The notes: generated from the letters alone by a model not told the origin. A stretch of 64,000 nucleotides of DNA from Hevea brasiliensis (GCF_030052815.1 NC_079504.1:41821731-41885730); one strand, 5' to 3'. Counted from the stretch's first letter, positions 34,743 through 46,890 are shown. Numbers and translations are program-made.

Positions 34743-35872
34743 GTGATTTGGAGTGGAATGTCAAGCTTAAGACCTTAAACAAGTGCTTCTTGGGAGGCAA
34801 CCCAAGCGTATCCTTTTATAGTTTATTAATTTTCCATTTCATTTCATTTTCAGTTTTTACCCTCGTTAAACTCAAAAGTGACATTTGTTTATCTTTTGTA
34901 GGTCATTCATGAAGATTGGGCAAATTAACATGTGTAGCAAAAAGAAAGAATTGAAATGGAGCAAGTATAAGCAAAATTCTGCACTTTATCCAGTGCCTGT
35001 GAACAGTAACACCTTTAAACTTGTGCTAAATTGCTGATATTGCAATCTACTTGGTAGCACATGTTTAATTTTGTGTCTTGTGTAAATTTTGTGAATTGCA
35101 ACTTAAATGAGGATTAATTTTGATATTTAGGACTGATGTGAGCTTTATTGAAGTGCAAAAATAGTGTTTGTTAAGTTTTACCTTTTAGTGTGTATATATA
35201 GTTTTGTAATCTGTTAGAAATTTACATGTTTTTTGTTTGAATTGCTGCTAGTTTTTGTAGTCTGCTAATTTTTGCTACTGTTCATACTGCTTAAAAAGTC
35301 AATTTCTATGTCTTTTCTGCAATTTTTGAATGTCTGAAACTTGTCTCAAATGCTACTGAAAATGTGCTTTTGGTATAAGTTTAGGAATGAGACCATTTCA
35401 TTAAGTTTGCAAAAAAGGTAATCACAATTGGTGCCTAATTTGAGCTAATTACCGCATGCTTGTATCATGCTTGATAGGTTTATGAGAGATGATGAGCTTA
35501 AATTTTTTAATTTTGTGGTATTAATGTGCATTTGGTAATTGCTCAGGGTCATGATAGCATTCCATAGCATTTGGACTGTTTTTGGTAAGTAAAATCACAA
35601 TTTTTCCCAAAACTCACGAAACTTCGATGATGTTGCTTACTAAGCTGTATCCTATGCAAATTCTGCTGAACCCTATGCTTAACCCCAAGCATAACCCAAA
35701 TTACCAAATGTCTTCCCTACATTTTAAAAAGCCCAAAAATTTCCGCCATTTTTTTTTATGAAGCCCTCGCCCAAACTCCCGATAAACCAAAGCTTCATTC
35801 CGCCGACCCCCTCTCTCCACCATTTTTTTCGGCATTTCTAGGGAAGCTGAAGAGTTTATTTCTCTTTATTAA
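34743..35872 (+). other. Non-coding spacer between pol and the third ORF
   Basis: About 1.1 kb with the phrase TTGGGAGGCAACCCAAG at 34790, a palindrome also found in the related element near 55960. Otherwise T-rich and without a supported gene. Confidence 0.6.
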
Positions 35873-36666
35873 ATGGTGAGAACCAAGATGTGGTCCACCC
35901 ATAAACCCAAGCCCAGAAAATCTCAACGCTCTGTCAAATCGAAAATGGCTACTCCCTCTTCTTTACCCACAAACCCTAACCCCAGTCCCAGTCCACCACT
36001 ACCTCAATCACCACCACCGCAAACACCACCACTACCTCAATCACCACCACCACCTCAATCACCACCACCGCAAACACCACCACTACCCCAAAGCCAAACA
36101 CCAACCCTCATTCCGCCAACCCCCCTCTCGCCACAAAATGAGCCACAAAATGAAACAGCCATTTTTGAAACTCAGTTCCAAGAACCAATGTCTGAACCTG
36201 CGCCAACTCAAACCAAATCTAAAGGTAAAACTAAAAAGGCTGCGGGTAGACCTAAGAAAGCCACTGTCGGAAAAAGAAAAGGGACGCCCTCTGTTCCTTT
36301 GGACTTAAACTCTCCACCTCAATTTCCCTCTGAACCAGTCAGCAAAAGAACTAGGTCCTCCTCGCAAATTCCATCACCAGTGGTTCAAACCCCTGTACCT
36401 TAGTCACCTTTAAACTCTCCCCAGCCAGCGACTGCTCTAGCAGCACCTGCGTCATCTGCCAATGATATAGAGGAGGTACTTTCTCCATTACCTTGGGCTT
36501 TTAAAGACATGGATATGAAAAATGCTTATGAGAGTTTAGCTTCTAAACCTATTTTGGCAAACAAATATATGGATGAGCAGATTTTAAAAGAGTTAGGCAT
36601 TTATGACTCTGTATTTGCCTATTTAGACGCTATCAACTGGACTAAGTTTGCTAGGATTAGGGAAAC
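35873..36666 (+). pseudogene. Athila-like third ORF, part 1
   Basis: The ATG at 35873 opens a basic, then strongly proline-rich segment (PPPQTPPLPQSPPPP type, from short tandem DNA repeats at 35990-36100), then KSKGKTKKAAGRPKKATVGK, an AT-hook-like basic patch. TAG at 36401-36403 interrupts. The same frame continues to ELGIYDSVFAYLDAINWTKF, matching the uncharacterised third ORF of Athila/Tat-type elements, sometimes called env-like. I see no membrane segment. It is cut by a solo LTR at 36667. Confidence 0.7.
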
Positions 36667-39600
36667 TGTGACGCCCCTTACCCGTCTACCGCATAGCCGA
36701 GCAAGAAGTGCCACATTCGGTGCCGGAGCACCCTATCTTGTTTTATCATATCTATGGTAAACTTTTGATGTCATTTAAAACATGTATTCTATGTGTAGAA
36801 ATTTTTTTTTTTATATATCTTATTTATGTGGAGACCCGGATAGATCCTCCTCTGTTTTATTAGCATCTGGCGGGTTCCACTATCATGTGTTAACATATTC
36901 ATAGTCATCTCACATATTTCCATATCATGTTCTCTTTTATCATATCATTCACAACTATTTATGAGATCTCAAAATGAAGTGTCATCTATTGCATCATATG
37001 GAAATTCATAGATAATAAATTACAAATTTTCATTTCAATCTCAAAGTTTAATTACAAGTCCAAAATGAAATACATCACGACTAGACATAATGAACCAAAA
37101 TACTAGTCTATACATGGGCCCTACCAAAATACAAAAGACCGGTGAGGTGACTCTGGACAGTGGCAGATCTGGTCAGAGCTTTGTCAGTGCACTCTTTATC
37201 TTTGCCGGCACAATTGCGGTGATCTCCAATACCTACGCAATGGAAAACCAACGCGCTAAGCATAACGCTTAGTGGTGCATAATTTATAATAACAATAATT
37301 TAACATTTGAAATAATATCTGCAACTCATAATTTCTGGGTATTTTATATTTTTATTGCTCTTTGGAAATAATTAACATTATCGGGATCTTTTGTGATTAC
37401 TTATTGTATTTTAAGTCTTAATTAATTTTTTTTTTTATCAGTGCCCAAGAAACATATAACAAATTATAAAAGCTGGATGCACGGGTGTATACTGATTAGA
37501 CAGCCATATGTCTATCCGATATCGTCTGTCGAACCGAGGCGGTATCGGGCACGAGACCCGTCGAGCTTGTAAAGCCGAGAAATAAAATAGGCACAATGGC
37601 GATGAAGTAGGCATATAGCTGTAGAACAATCATACCGGACATATATTGTCAGTTCATGATTTTCTCGGTGGCGATCTTGCTATCTGTAGTCCCTAATTGG
37701 TATACCAATTTATCCAAACTAAATAAATAAGTCTAGGTATACTATGGGCAATTAAACATTTTTAATTAATTTAGTACTATTCACCGTTACTATTTTCTGG
37801 TACTGTTCATTTGTACCATTAATTTCATATTAATAGGACATTAGTCCCAATTTACATATTCATATCATTTTTAATATTTAATTATCCTTATGATTATTTT
37901 AATTATCATATATAGCATTTTTTCCCATGAGCCTTTCTTTAGGTTCATGTCGATGTATTATCTTTATCAAGGAATTTGACTAGGTTAGGATGTCTATTTA
38001 GTCACACTTCCTTCATAACAATTGCTCCTCTATATTTAAACTTGAATTTCAGTTTTTGAATCACTGAATTTGGTGTTATAGAACTCAAGTTATGGTCAAA
38101 ATACCAAAGGAATAGTATTTTGGGACATTTTCTGGGTTGGCAGTTTCAGTGACCCAACTTGTGCTAACAATTTGAATTGGTTAAAGGCAAAACTGAGTTA
38201 AGTGGTCTTCATGAAAAGTGTAGCCCTATGTCTAAACTTTCCATGGGTAAAATTTTAGGTCATTTGGACCAGTATAGAAAGAGTTATGACCAAATGAACA
38301 CGTACTGTTCATTTGGTCATTTTCTGGGTTGCGTTTGATGACCCAAATTGTGCTAACAATTTGAATTTGTTAAAGGCAAAACTGGGTTAAGTGGTCTTCA
38401 TGAAAAGTGTAGCCCTATGTCTAAACTTTCAATGGTAAAATTTTAAGTCATTTGGACCAATATAGAGAGAGTTATGACCAAATGAACACATACTGTTCAT
38501 TTGGTCATTTTCTGGGTTGGGTGCAGGGAAATCCGAATTTGGACAGTATTTAGGTCAAGTTTTGGACAGAATTTGGGCATGGTTTCTTCATGGAAAATGG
38601 GCTATTTTGGGTCTAGTTTCACCTTCAATTGGCCTCATACCAATTGGGGTCACACAATTTCATTTATGGCATAAAATGTACACTGCCCTCAACAAACACA
38701 ACCTGCAGAAAATTGACACTTCCAAAACTCAATCTCCTCCAACTTCCTTACTTCAATTTGCATGCAATACACTTCTATAAGCAACAATCTCATCCCAATT
38801 AGGTCAAATTTCAAGCATTTACACAAAATCTCCAAGTCATGTACACAAACCCTAATTTCCAAGTTTCAAACTCAATCAATTCAATCCCTTTTCACTTCTC
38901 ATACATATAATCATATCAATCATCATCTCTAAACTCATTTACATTATTTGAACACAATAAAGCCCAACACATTTCATGGCTGCCAAAATTTGGGGACATC
39001 ATGGGTTCATGAATTTCTTGTTAATTTCTTGAAATTTCCACTTATCTCAAGTCACTTTCAAGTATTAAAGAAGAAGGAAGGGAGAAAAGCACTAACCTCT
39101 TGTGACCCAACTTGGAAATTTTTCCAAAACTTCAGCTTTCCTTCTCCCTATGGGTACCTAGAGCTTCCTTATGATGTGGGCTAAATTTTTAATGAAGGGG
39201 ACCATGGGTTTTGGTGGATAAATGAAGAGAAACTCAAGCTCAAAGCTTGAGCAAAAATGGTGGAGGGGAGAGAACATGGAGACGGCAAGGAGAGAGAGAA
39301 GAGGAAATGAAGAAGACTTGTGGTTGGTGAATTTTTGTCTCTTGTGTCTTATATATATATATATTCTATAATTATTGTACTTTATTTTTTTTTAAATGCC
39401 ATAAGTCTATTTCCTTTCTTTTCTTTTCTTTCCTTTTCTTTTCTTTTCTTTTCTTCTTCTTTCTCTTCTCATTTTCCAAATTCAAATTCATAAATTTAAT
39501 TTATGTTAATTATTTTATTTCCTAATTTTAATTTGACATTTAAGTCAAAATTCACCTCTAGGGGTAAAATGACCAAAATGCCTTTCATGGTGCTCATCGG

Positions 39601-39811
39601 GTTATTTTTATTATTTTATACCAATTTATAAATTCTCTAAACTTTAATTTATTTTTCTCAAAATTTTTCCTATATTTTTTTAATATTTATTTCATTAATT
39701 TATGTCTCCTCACTATAGTTTAAGTATAGTTCCAGACATCCTGACTGTCCGAACAGACATTAGTCGTCGGAACAGTAAAATGTACGGACTACCTACGGTG
39801 AGGGCGTTACA
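36667..39811. mobile_element. Solo LTR B, 3.1 kb
   Basis: Starts TGTGACGCCCC and ends GGGCGTTACA (terminal inverted repeat TGTRACGCCC). It is flanked by the target duplication GAAAC (36662-36666 and 39812-39816). It has no coding region, primer site or internal domain, so it reads as a solo LTR left by LTR-LTR recombination. The parent is probably a Ty3/Gypsy element with long LTRs. Internal features: a duplicated 180-bp stretch (about 38090-38335 and 38285-38520), a TC-rich run at 39410-39465 and TATATATATATA at 39350. Sub-region 36667-37693 matches element A. Confidence 0.85.
38060..38525. repeat. Direct duplication inside solo LTR B
   Basis: The phrase set TTTTCTGGGTTG, GTGCTAACAATTTGAATT, GTTAAAGGCAAAACT, AAGTGGTCTTCATGAAAAGTG, AGAGTTATGACCAAATGAAC occurs twice about 190 bases apart, with a few differences. 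Confidence 0.85.
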
Positions 39812-39816
39812 GAAAC

Positions 39817-40341
39817 AGTGTACAAGGATTTGACCTTGGAATTTTTGAGTTCCTTAAGGCTGAATTTCAAACCAACAGTACTTGAGCATAAGGATGTGAT
39901 CTATTTTCAATGTGCTGGCATTGATAGGGAGTTAGACATGGATTCTATGAATGAAATTTTTGGTTTTCAGGGTTCGGGCTATAAAAATATTGAGTGGCAA
40001 CAAACCATCTATGACCCTGTTCAGTTCTGGAAAGACATTGCACCTTATGGGGGTTATTACAGACAGAAGACAGCAAAAGCCTCTAGGATAGTCGATCATG
40101 TGTTGAAATACCTCCATAGATTTATCTCTTACACTGTTTTAGGAAGGGGACACACTAACAGCATTGTGGGTTCTAGAGATTTATTTTTCTTGTGGTGCAT
40201 GAAGGAGAGAAAATAAGTTAGCACAGCCCATTTTCTAGCTACTCATTGGCACCAAACTGTCACAAAGCATACCAAAGGCAGCATAGTCTTTGGAGGATAT
40301 ATAACTGCCATAGCCAATTCATTTAGCTTTGATGCTAGTCT
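39817..40341 (+). pseudogene. Athila-like third ORF, part 2
   Basis: Resumes directly after the GAAAC duplication in the frame of part 1 (VYKDLTLEFLSSLRLNF, then DSMNEIFGFQGSGYKNIEW). TAA after CMKERK (near 40214-40216) interrupts, after which HFLATHWHQTVTKHTKGS continues. It is cut again at 40342 by the TRIM array. Confidence 0.7.
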
Positions 40342-42377
40342 TGTAACGGCCCGGCCCACTAGTGATATTGTCCGCTCTGGGCTGAAGCCCTCACGGTTTT
40401 AAAACGCGTCACTAGGGGTTATGAATCACCAACTTATAAACCCAGCATCTCTCCCGTGTTTTGTCGATGTGGGATTTGCCTAGGGTGTTACAATCCACCC
40501 CCCTTATGGGACTCAGCGTCCTCGCTGAGGTTTGCCCCACCATCGTTCAAGGTTGCACGCGAAGCGGCTCTGATACCACAAATGTAACGGCCCGGCCCAC
40601 TAGTGATATTGTCCGCTCTGGGCTGAAGCCCTCACGGTTTTAAAACGCGTCAATAGGGGTTACGAACTGTCAACATATGAACCCAGCATCTCTCCCGTGT
40701 TTTGTCGATGTGGGATTTGCCTAGGGTGTTACAATACACCCCTCTTATGGGACTCAGCGTCCTCGCTGAGGTTTGCCCCACCATCGTTCAAGGTTGCACG
40801 CGGAGCGGCTCTGATACCACAAATGTAACGGCCCGGCCCACTAGTGATATTGTCCGCCTCGGTCAAGCCCTCACGGTTTTAAAATGCGCTACTACGGGAT
40901 ACGAACTGTCAACTTATGAACCCAGCATCTCTCCCGTGTTTTGTCGATGTGGGATTTGCCTAGGGCCCACTAGTGATATTGTCCGCTCTGGGCCAAAGCC
41001 CTCACGGTTTTAAAACGCGTCAATAGGGGTTACGAACTGTCAACTTATGAACCCAGCATCTCTCCCGTGTTTTGTCGATGTGGGATTTGCCTAGGGTGTT
41101 ACAATCCACCCCCCTTATGGGACTCAGCGTCCTCGCTGAGGTTTGCCCCACCATCGCTCAAGGTTGCACGCGGAGCGGCTCTGATACCACAAATGTAACG
41201 GCCCGGCCCACTAGTGATATTGTCCGCTCTGGGCTGAAGCCCTCACGGTTTTAAAACGCGTCACTAGGGGTTACGAACTGTCAACTTATGAACCCAGCAT
41301 CTCTCCCGTGTTTTGTCGATGTGGGATTTGCCTAGGGCCCACTAGTGATATTGTCCGCTCTGGGCCAAAGCCCTCACGGTTTTAAAACGCGTCAATAGGG
41401 GTTACGAACTGTCAACTTATGAACCCAGCATCTCTCTCGTGTTTTGTCGATGTGGGATTTGCTTAGGGTGTTACAATCCACCCCCCTTATGGGACTCAGC
41501 GTCCTCGCTGAGGTTTGCCCCACCATCGTTCAAGGTTGCACGCGGAGCAGCTCTGATACCACAAATGTAATGGCCCGACCCACTAGTGATATTGTCCGCT
41601 CTGGATCGAAGCCCTCACGGTTTTACAACGCGTCAATAGGGGTTAGGAACTATCAACTTATGAACCCAGCATCTCTCCCGTGTTTTGTCGATGTGGGATT
41701 TGCCTAGGGTGTTACAATCCACCCCCCTTATGGGACTCAGCGTCCTCGCTGAGGTTTGCCCCCCTAGTGACGCGTTTTAAAACCGTGAAGGCTTCAGCCC
41801 AGAGCGGACAATATCACTAGTGGGCCGGGTCGTTACATTTGTGGTATCAAAGCCGCTCCGCGTGCAACCTTGAACGATGGTGGGGCAAACCTCAGCGAGG
41901 ACGCTGAGTCCCATAAGGGGGGTGGATTGTAACACCCTAGGCAAAACCCACATACACAAAACACTAAGAGATGCTGGGTTTATAAGTTGATGGTTCGTAA
42001 CCCCTAGTGACGCGTTTTAAAACCGTGAGGGCTTCAGCCCAGAGCGGACAATATCACTAGTGGGCCGGGCCATTACATTTGTGGTATCAGAGCTGGACTC
42101 CCTCTAGTACGGTGTGTGGTGCGAGGATGCACCAGGCGGAAGCTGGTGGGCTTGTCACGACCCAGGGATGGGGTTGGGACGTGCTTGTTCAACCAGCCAC
42201 GACCGGGTGGAAACCGTGTCCCACATCTAAACGGAAGAAAAGATTTGGGCCATATATGTGGGAGCCTTCCTCACCTGGTCAGCGCGCTTTTGGGAATGAA
42301 ACCTCCCAAGGGACAAATCCGTGAGGCCCATGGGCCAAAGCGGACAATACTAACTGGAGAAGGATCGGGCTGTTACA
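40342..42377. mobile_element. TRIM concatemer with inverted members
   Basis: Bounded by TG...CA ends and the target duplication AGTCT (40337-40341 and 42378-42382). Minus-orientation LTRs of about 150 bp lie at 40342-40492, 40583-40733, 40824-40965 joined to 40966-41103, 41194-41337 joined to 41338-41475, and 41566-41716. They are separated by about 90-bp internal segments with a GCTCTGATACCACA primer site (reverse of TGGTATCAGAGC, initiator Met). At 41760 orientation flips: partial LTR 41761-41837, internal segment, LTR 41928-42077. A further 300-bp segment ends GGGCTGTTACA. No coding capacity, as expected of TRIMs. Confidence 0.85.
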
Positions 42378-42382
42378 AGTCT

Positions 42383-42965
42383 ATATAAGCTACTGCCAGT
42401 GTCTGGTCAATCATATAGAGACAGCACAATGTTGCTACACATGGATCTTTGTGATAAAGTAGGACATACCTATGCTTTGTTACAGCAGCATGCTGAAGCC
42501 AGTGGTACTGCAGACCCAACTACCTTTGCACCAGCAGAACCCTAAACAACCACTGCCCCGCAGTTTTCAGCAGATATTTTGTCCCTCTTAAGATCCTTGG
42601 AATCCAAAGTAGCCAGTTTCACTGTCCAACCATCTGTTCCCTCACCTGACACCATAGATATCCTTGCAACCTTGAAGAGCTTAGAAGTTAAAATTGATAA
42701 CATGGGTCAGCAGCAGGTCAACCAAAAGAAGAAGCTAGAAAAGAAACTTAAAAAGAGATTTTCATCTCTTAAAAAGAAGCAGAAGCAGCAACAACTTCAA
42801 ATGTTGGAGCTCTACAACAAATTGGCCCAATCTTATAACAATTTATATCATTGGGGCCAAGACATGCTTCAAGAAATGAAAGACCTCACAGAAAATTTGG
42901 AAACTGCTTCTGAAGCTTCAGATCACAATGAACCTACCGAGAACTCGAAGCAGGACTCGATATAG
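42383..42965 (+). pseudogene. Athila-like third ORF, part 3 (coiled coil)
   Basis: Resumes after the AGTCT duplication with LHMDLCDKVGHTYALLQQ, then an in-frame TAA at about 42543, then LLRSLESKVASFTV and a lysine/glutamine-rich coiled coil (KKKLEKKLKKRF, KKKQKQQQLQMLELYNKLAQ). It ends in TAG at 42963-42965. It is the C-terminus of the third ORF. Confidence 0.65.
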
Positions 42966-45187
42966 CAATAAAGCCTTGTGAGAGCTTAAGCGATGTGATA
43001 GTTTAGTACTAGTTTTAGTTCTTCAATTCAGTTTTAGTTTCTATTTTAGGTTTATTTTGTAATCTATTTATTTTAATCTTCAAACTTTAGTAATAGTTGT
43101 AATACTTTGGTAATTAGTTTTTATGATTATATTTGCATTTATTTCCTTTAGTTTAGTTTATTTTATTCTATCTTCTAATATGGATATAGTTATTCTATGA
43201 ATGCTTTTTGGTTTAATTCTTGATTTAACTGTTAAATATTATTTCATTACACTTTTTCATCTTCTTGCACATTATTTTTGTACTTTATCTTTTATTCAGT
43301 CCTAATTTTGTTGATATTGATGAGTTGCACAATTTACTTTGAGCTGCATATGTTTAACATCATTTTGAGGTAACAGCTTACCCTTTTACTATTTATGCTT
43401 ATGGTATGTTGCCAGTGCTTATGCCAATGCTTATGCTTTTGCTTACCCTACGCAACAGGTTAAGCAACATCTTAAGCAGTGTAAATTCATACATTTGGGA
43501 TACTTTTTCACATTTTTCTCTCTAAAGCTTCATTGTTAATATCATTTTGAGCTAATTTTGGAATTCTTGAGCTTATATTGATTTAATCCCCAATTGTATA
43601 TATTTCATTCATTGATTAGTTCACACAATTTTGCCCATCCTTGCATTCATTTTAGACATTGAGGACAATGTTTCATTTGAGTTTGGGGGTGAGGGCAACA
43701 TTTTTGCAAAAATTTTTAAAAAAAAATTCTTTAAAATTTTCATTTAATCATTTATTGCATTTCATTCATCCATATATAGATAATCCATACACTTATACAT
43801 ATACTACACACATGTCTATACCCATATACATACATTTGCATATAGTTTTCATATAGATTACACTTTGTTTTAATTTGATTTATGCATTCAATTTGGGATC
43901 ATGCATATCATAAAAATAATTTTTTTACCTTGTCCTTCGAGGATTGAGAATTGCTTTGAAGAGCAATTGAGCTTACTTTTAGAAGGGTTTGATGGATTGA
44001 AAGTTCTAGATAGGTGCAAAGTTATTAGATTCTTGCTTTAGTTTATATCTTCTTAACCAAGGGCCACCCAATCAATTGCATTGACTTTGAGTGCTTAGAG
44101 AAAACTCTAGGGTGAGAAGTAGCTAATTGATGTCTCACCAATCCTAGAACAATCTTTCTAAACCTTTCAAGGCGAAATCATAGCATACACTTGAAAAAGA
44201 AATGATCTAGGCATTCTTTGAATTTTAAACCCATATTTTAGCCTTAGCCAACCTCACTTAAAAATTTCCCTTTGAAACCAATTTGAGCCTACATTTATCT
44301 CTCTTATTTCTTTGGAACCCACATTAATGCCTAGCCATAAACCCAAACACTTACCTACCCTCCATGAGAATAATTCTTTGAGTGATAGATACACTTAAAA
44401 AAATATAATAATAATAATGATAATAATTAGTTGGGAGAAGTGACTAAAGTAAAAAAAAAAAAGGCTAGCAAATTCAATTATGGTATGTAAAGTAATTCAC
44501 CACCCAAGTACACAAAAAAATGAGTTTGGGAGTGAATTGAAAGGGACAATTATAATTCAAAGTCAATGTCATTTATGTAGTCCCTCTAAAAGTTTCAAAA
44601 TTATATGCTAGCATTGGTGAATAGTTGTAAAATTCCTTCCCCCATTTGAAAAAAAAAAAAAAGAGAGAAAAATTTTGTGTGTCTTGATCTTTTAATAATT
44701 TGATTATTCTCATATTTTGTTACCTTTATCCTTTCCTTGTTAGCCACATTATCACCCCCTTAGCCCCATTACAACCCTTGAAAGTCCTTTTGATCTTTTG
44801 ATGGTGTTTTGCTACATTAGTGGAGATTGGAATAGGAGAATTGCCTATGGGATTGGGATATCATTGATCCATTCATTTACTTCCATCATTATTTGAGACA
44901 CTTTAGTTTATGGATTATCCTATAGTCTATTTAAGCATGATTATTCTTTGTGATTGATTGGTTTGGGCTTGATGATATGGATAATTGACCTAAGGCTAAG
45001 CGGTGATAACTTTGGTAAGGATTGAATTCTTTGTACCTTGAAAGTGGGTATATGGTGTGTTGGTAGCTAAAAGTAAGTTTGAGAGTTTGGATAAGTAATT
45101 TTCAGAAATTTAAGGTAAGGTACCCCAAATTGCATTAATTGTTTTAATTTGCTTGAGGATAAGCAAAGGTTTGAGTTTGGGGGAATT
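42966..45187 (+). other. Gypsy 3' non-coding region and polypurine tract
   Basis: Non-coding and T-rich. It contains three GAGTTTGGG-G purine phrases (about 43681, 44522 and 45173), of which the last, GAGTTTGGGGGAATT, abuts the LTR and is the likely polypurine tract. The same layout exists in reverse orientation at 52589-54220. Confidence 0.7.
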
Positions 45188-46890
45188 TGTTACACTCATT
45201 TCATATAGGCATTTTAGGGTAGTTTTGCATCCATTTTGCCCTTACATTTTAGTATATTTTATGTTTTTAGCTTTATTTTAGCTTATTTGTTAACTTTAGA
45301 TACTTTATATTTGATTTTTGTAATTTTGTTGTTTTTGATAGGATTTTGTGGCAAATCGAAGATCAATGAGTGCATTAGGAAGTGATTTGAAGAAATTGAG
45401 AATTCTTTAAGCATGGAGGAAAGTTGAAGAAATCAAGCTTTGAAAGAGCAAGTTAGCCGAAATTTGCTTAAGACTTTGCTTATGATGTTGCTTAGGGTAT
45501 GTCATATAAGCTTAACCTTAAGCCTGTTCAAGCTGAAAGTCAAGCACGGCTTAAATCCTACATATTCAAGCTTTTACTCCACAACCTGCCGAGAATTGCT
45601 TAAGATTCTGCTCAGGGTAGAGCGGCAGCGCTTAAGGTGCAGCACAGATCAAGCTGGAAGTCATGCATGAGCAGAAAGAAAACCCATTTTATTCCAGTCT
45701 GCCGAGATTTGCTGAGGGTCTGCTTAACCTTAAGCGACGGGCATTTGCTGAAATTTGCAAGAAGTCGCTAGGGTTAAGTCGAACCCTAAGCAGACTGCCC
45801 AAAACGTGAATAATGCTGCTGACTTGGATAATTTTACACCTCATTTCCTATCCACTCCTTGGCTCTTATTTACTTTTAGGGCAACTTTTTGGGACGATAT
45901 AAATTCATCATTTCCTAGTTTTTGCCACAAGAGGAAAAGCAAGGAAAAACAAAAAGGAAAGAAAATAGAATAGAGAGAGGAGGAGACGCCACTTTCTAGG
46001 GAGGAGCTGCTGCAACCATTTTTGGAGCTCTAGAAACCAGAGTTTTGGGTTCTTCTACCTGGGTTTTTCTATTTTAGTTCTCTTATCATATTTTTCTTTA
46101 CTTCTCCATCAATCTTTCTTGTAAATACCATCATGAGTGAGTAAACTCTTTAGATTTCAGAGTTGGGAAATATGTTTTAGATTAATTTGTGGATTTGGAC
46201 TGGGTATTTCCTTATTTTACATAAATATGAGTTTTGATTCCTTCCTTGTGTACTTGATTTACTTGCCTAATGTTGGTACCCATTGGGTATTGTGTTAATC
46301 TTTGATTGAAGGACCGAAAGGTGAAAGTCATTGATAGATAATCAAGGATTGGAACTTAAAATCACCTAGATTTAGAAATAAACTTGGGTTTTAAGAGGAA
46401 TTAATGATTGGTTACAAAACTTAATGGGTTTTAAAGTAATCAAATAACATACGAAAGTGGGTTTGGTTATTTTAGAACACACTTTGGTTTGCTTGAAAAA
46501 GATATCAAAGGAATTTAGAATCAATTTCCTTCAAACTCTATTTTTCCTAAAAATTGGAATGCCCAAGACAAATCCCAATTAATTTATGCATAAACCCCCA
46601 ACTCTGGAATCACATTTAGCATAATTAGACTTTCATTTAAATTACCCATTATTAATTTAGTTTAATTGCAAACTAGATTTAGAATTTATTTGCTTGCTCT
46701 TTACATATTCCAATTAGATTAATCAATTTACTTCGCTCATTTACATTTACCATTCATTCATTAATCATTAGCCCAAATAATCGCTTCATTCATAGTTTGG
46801 TACTCAAACTGCAAATCCTCGTGGGAACGATACTTGATTCATCACTTTATTACTTGAGATGACCCGTATACTTGCGGATTCGCCCCATCA
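45188..46890 (+). repeat. Gypsy 3' LTR (only LTR retained)
   Basis: Starts TGTTACACTC and ends CGCCCCATCA. Its last 90 bases resemble the end of the LTR at 50965-60474. It has GC-richer repeated phrases around CTTAAG and GCTTAAG at 45400-45790. Small frames in it are not genes. Confidence 0.82.

Larger units (their letters stand above)
32140..46890 (+). mobile_element. Athila-like Ty3/Gypsy element, 5'-truncated, with two nested insertions
   Basis: It retains RT, RNase H, integrase, a third ORF, a long 3' non-coding region, a polypurine tract and one LTR (45188-46890). The 5' LTR, gag and protease are absent. The RT and third ORF resemble the Athila/Tat group. The LTR end (CCTCGTGGGAACGATA, GACCCGT, CTTGCGG) is shared with the element at 50965-60474. 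Nested inside are a solo LTR (36667-39811) and a TRIM array (40342-42377), both in the third ORF. Coding parts carry a frameshift at about 32255, TAG at 32662-32664, a frameshift at about 34336 and stops in the third ORF, so it is inactive. Confidence 0.88.

Noticed and set aside
38517..39184. Two open frames inside solo LTR B as host genes
   Set aside because: They lie between precise LTR ends with a target duplication and contain the internal direct repeat. No domain is recognised.
40461..41959. Series of near-identical 60-residue open frames (MSMWDLPRVLQ type)
   Set aside because: They repeat with the TRIM units and exist on both strands. They are by-products of repeat copies, not a gene family.
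40342..42377. Cassandra-type TRIM carrying 5S rRNA sequence
   Set aside because: I looked for 5S promoter words such as AAGCGTGCTTGGGC in the LTRs and did not find them, so this is another TRIM family.
40342..42377. CRISPR-like array of regular repeats
   Set aside because: Units are LTR and internal segments of a miniature retroelement with primer sites and a target duplication, in a plant genome.
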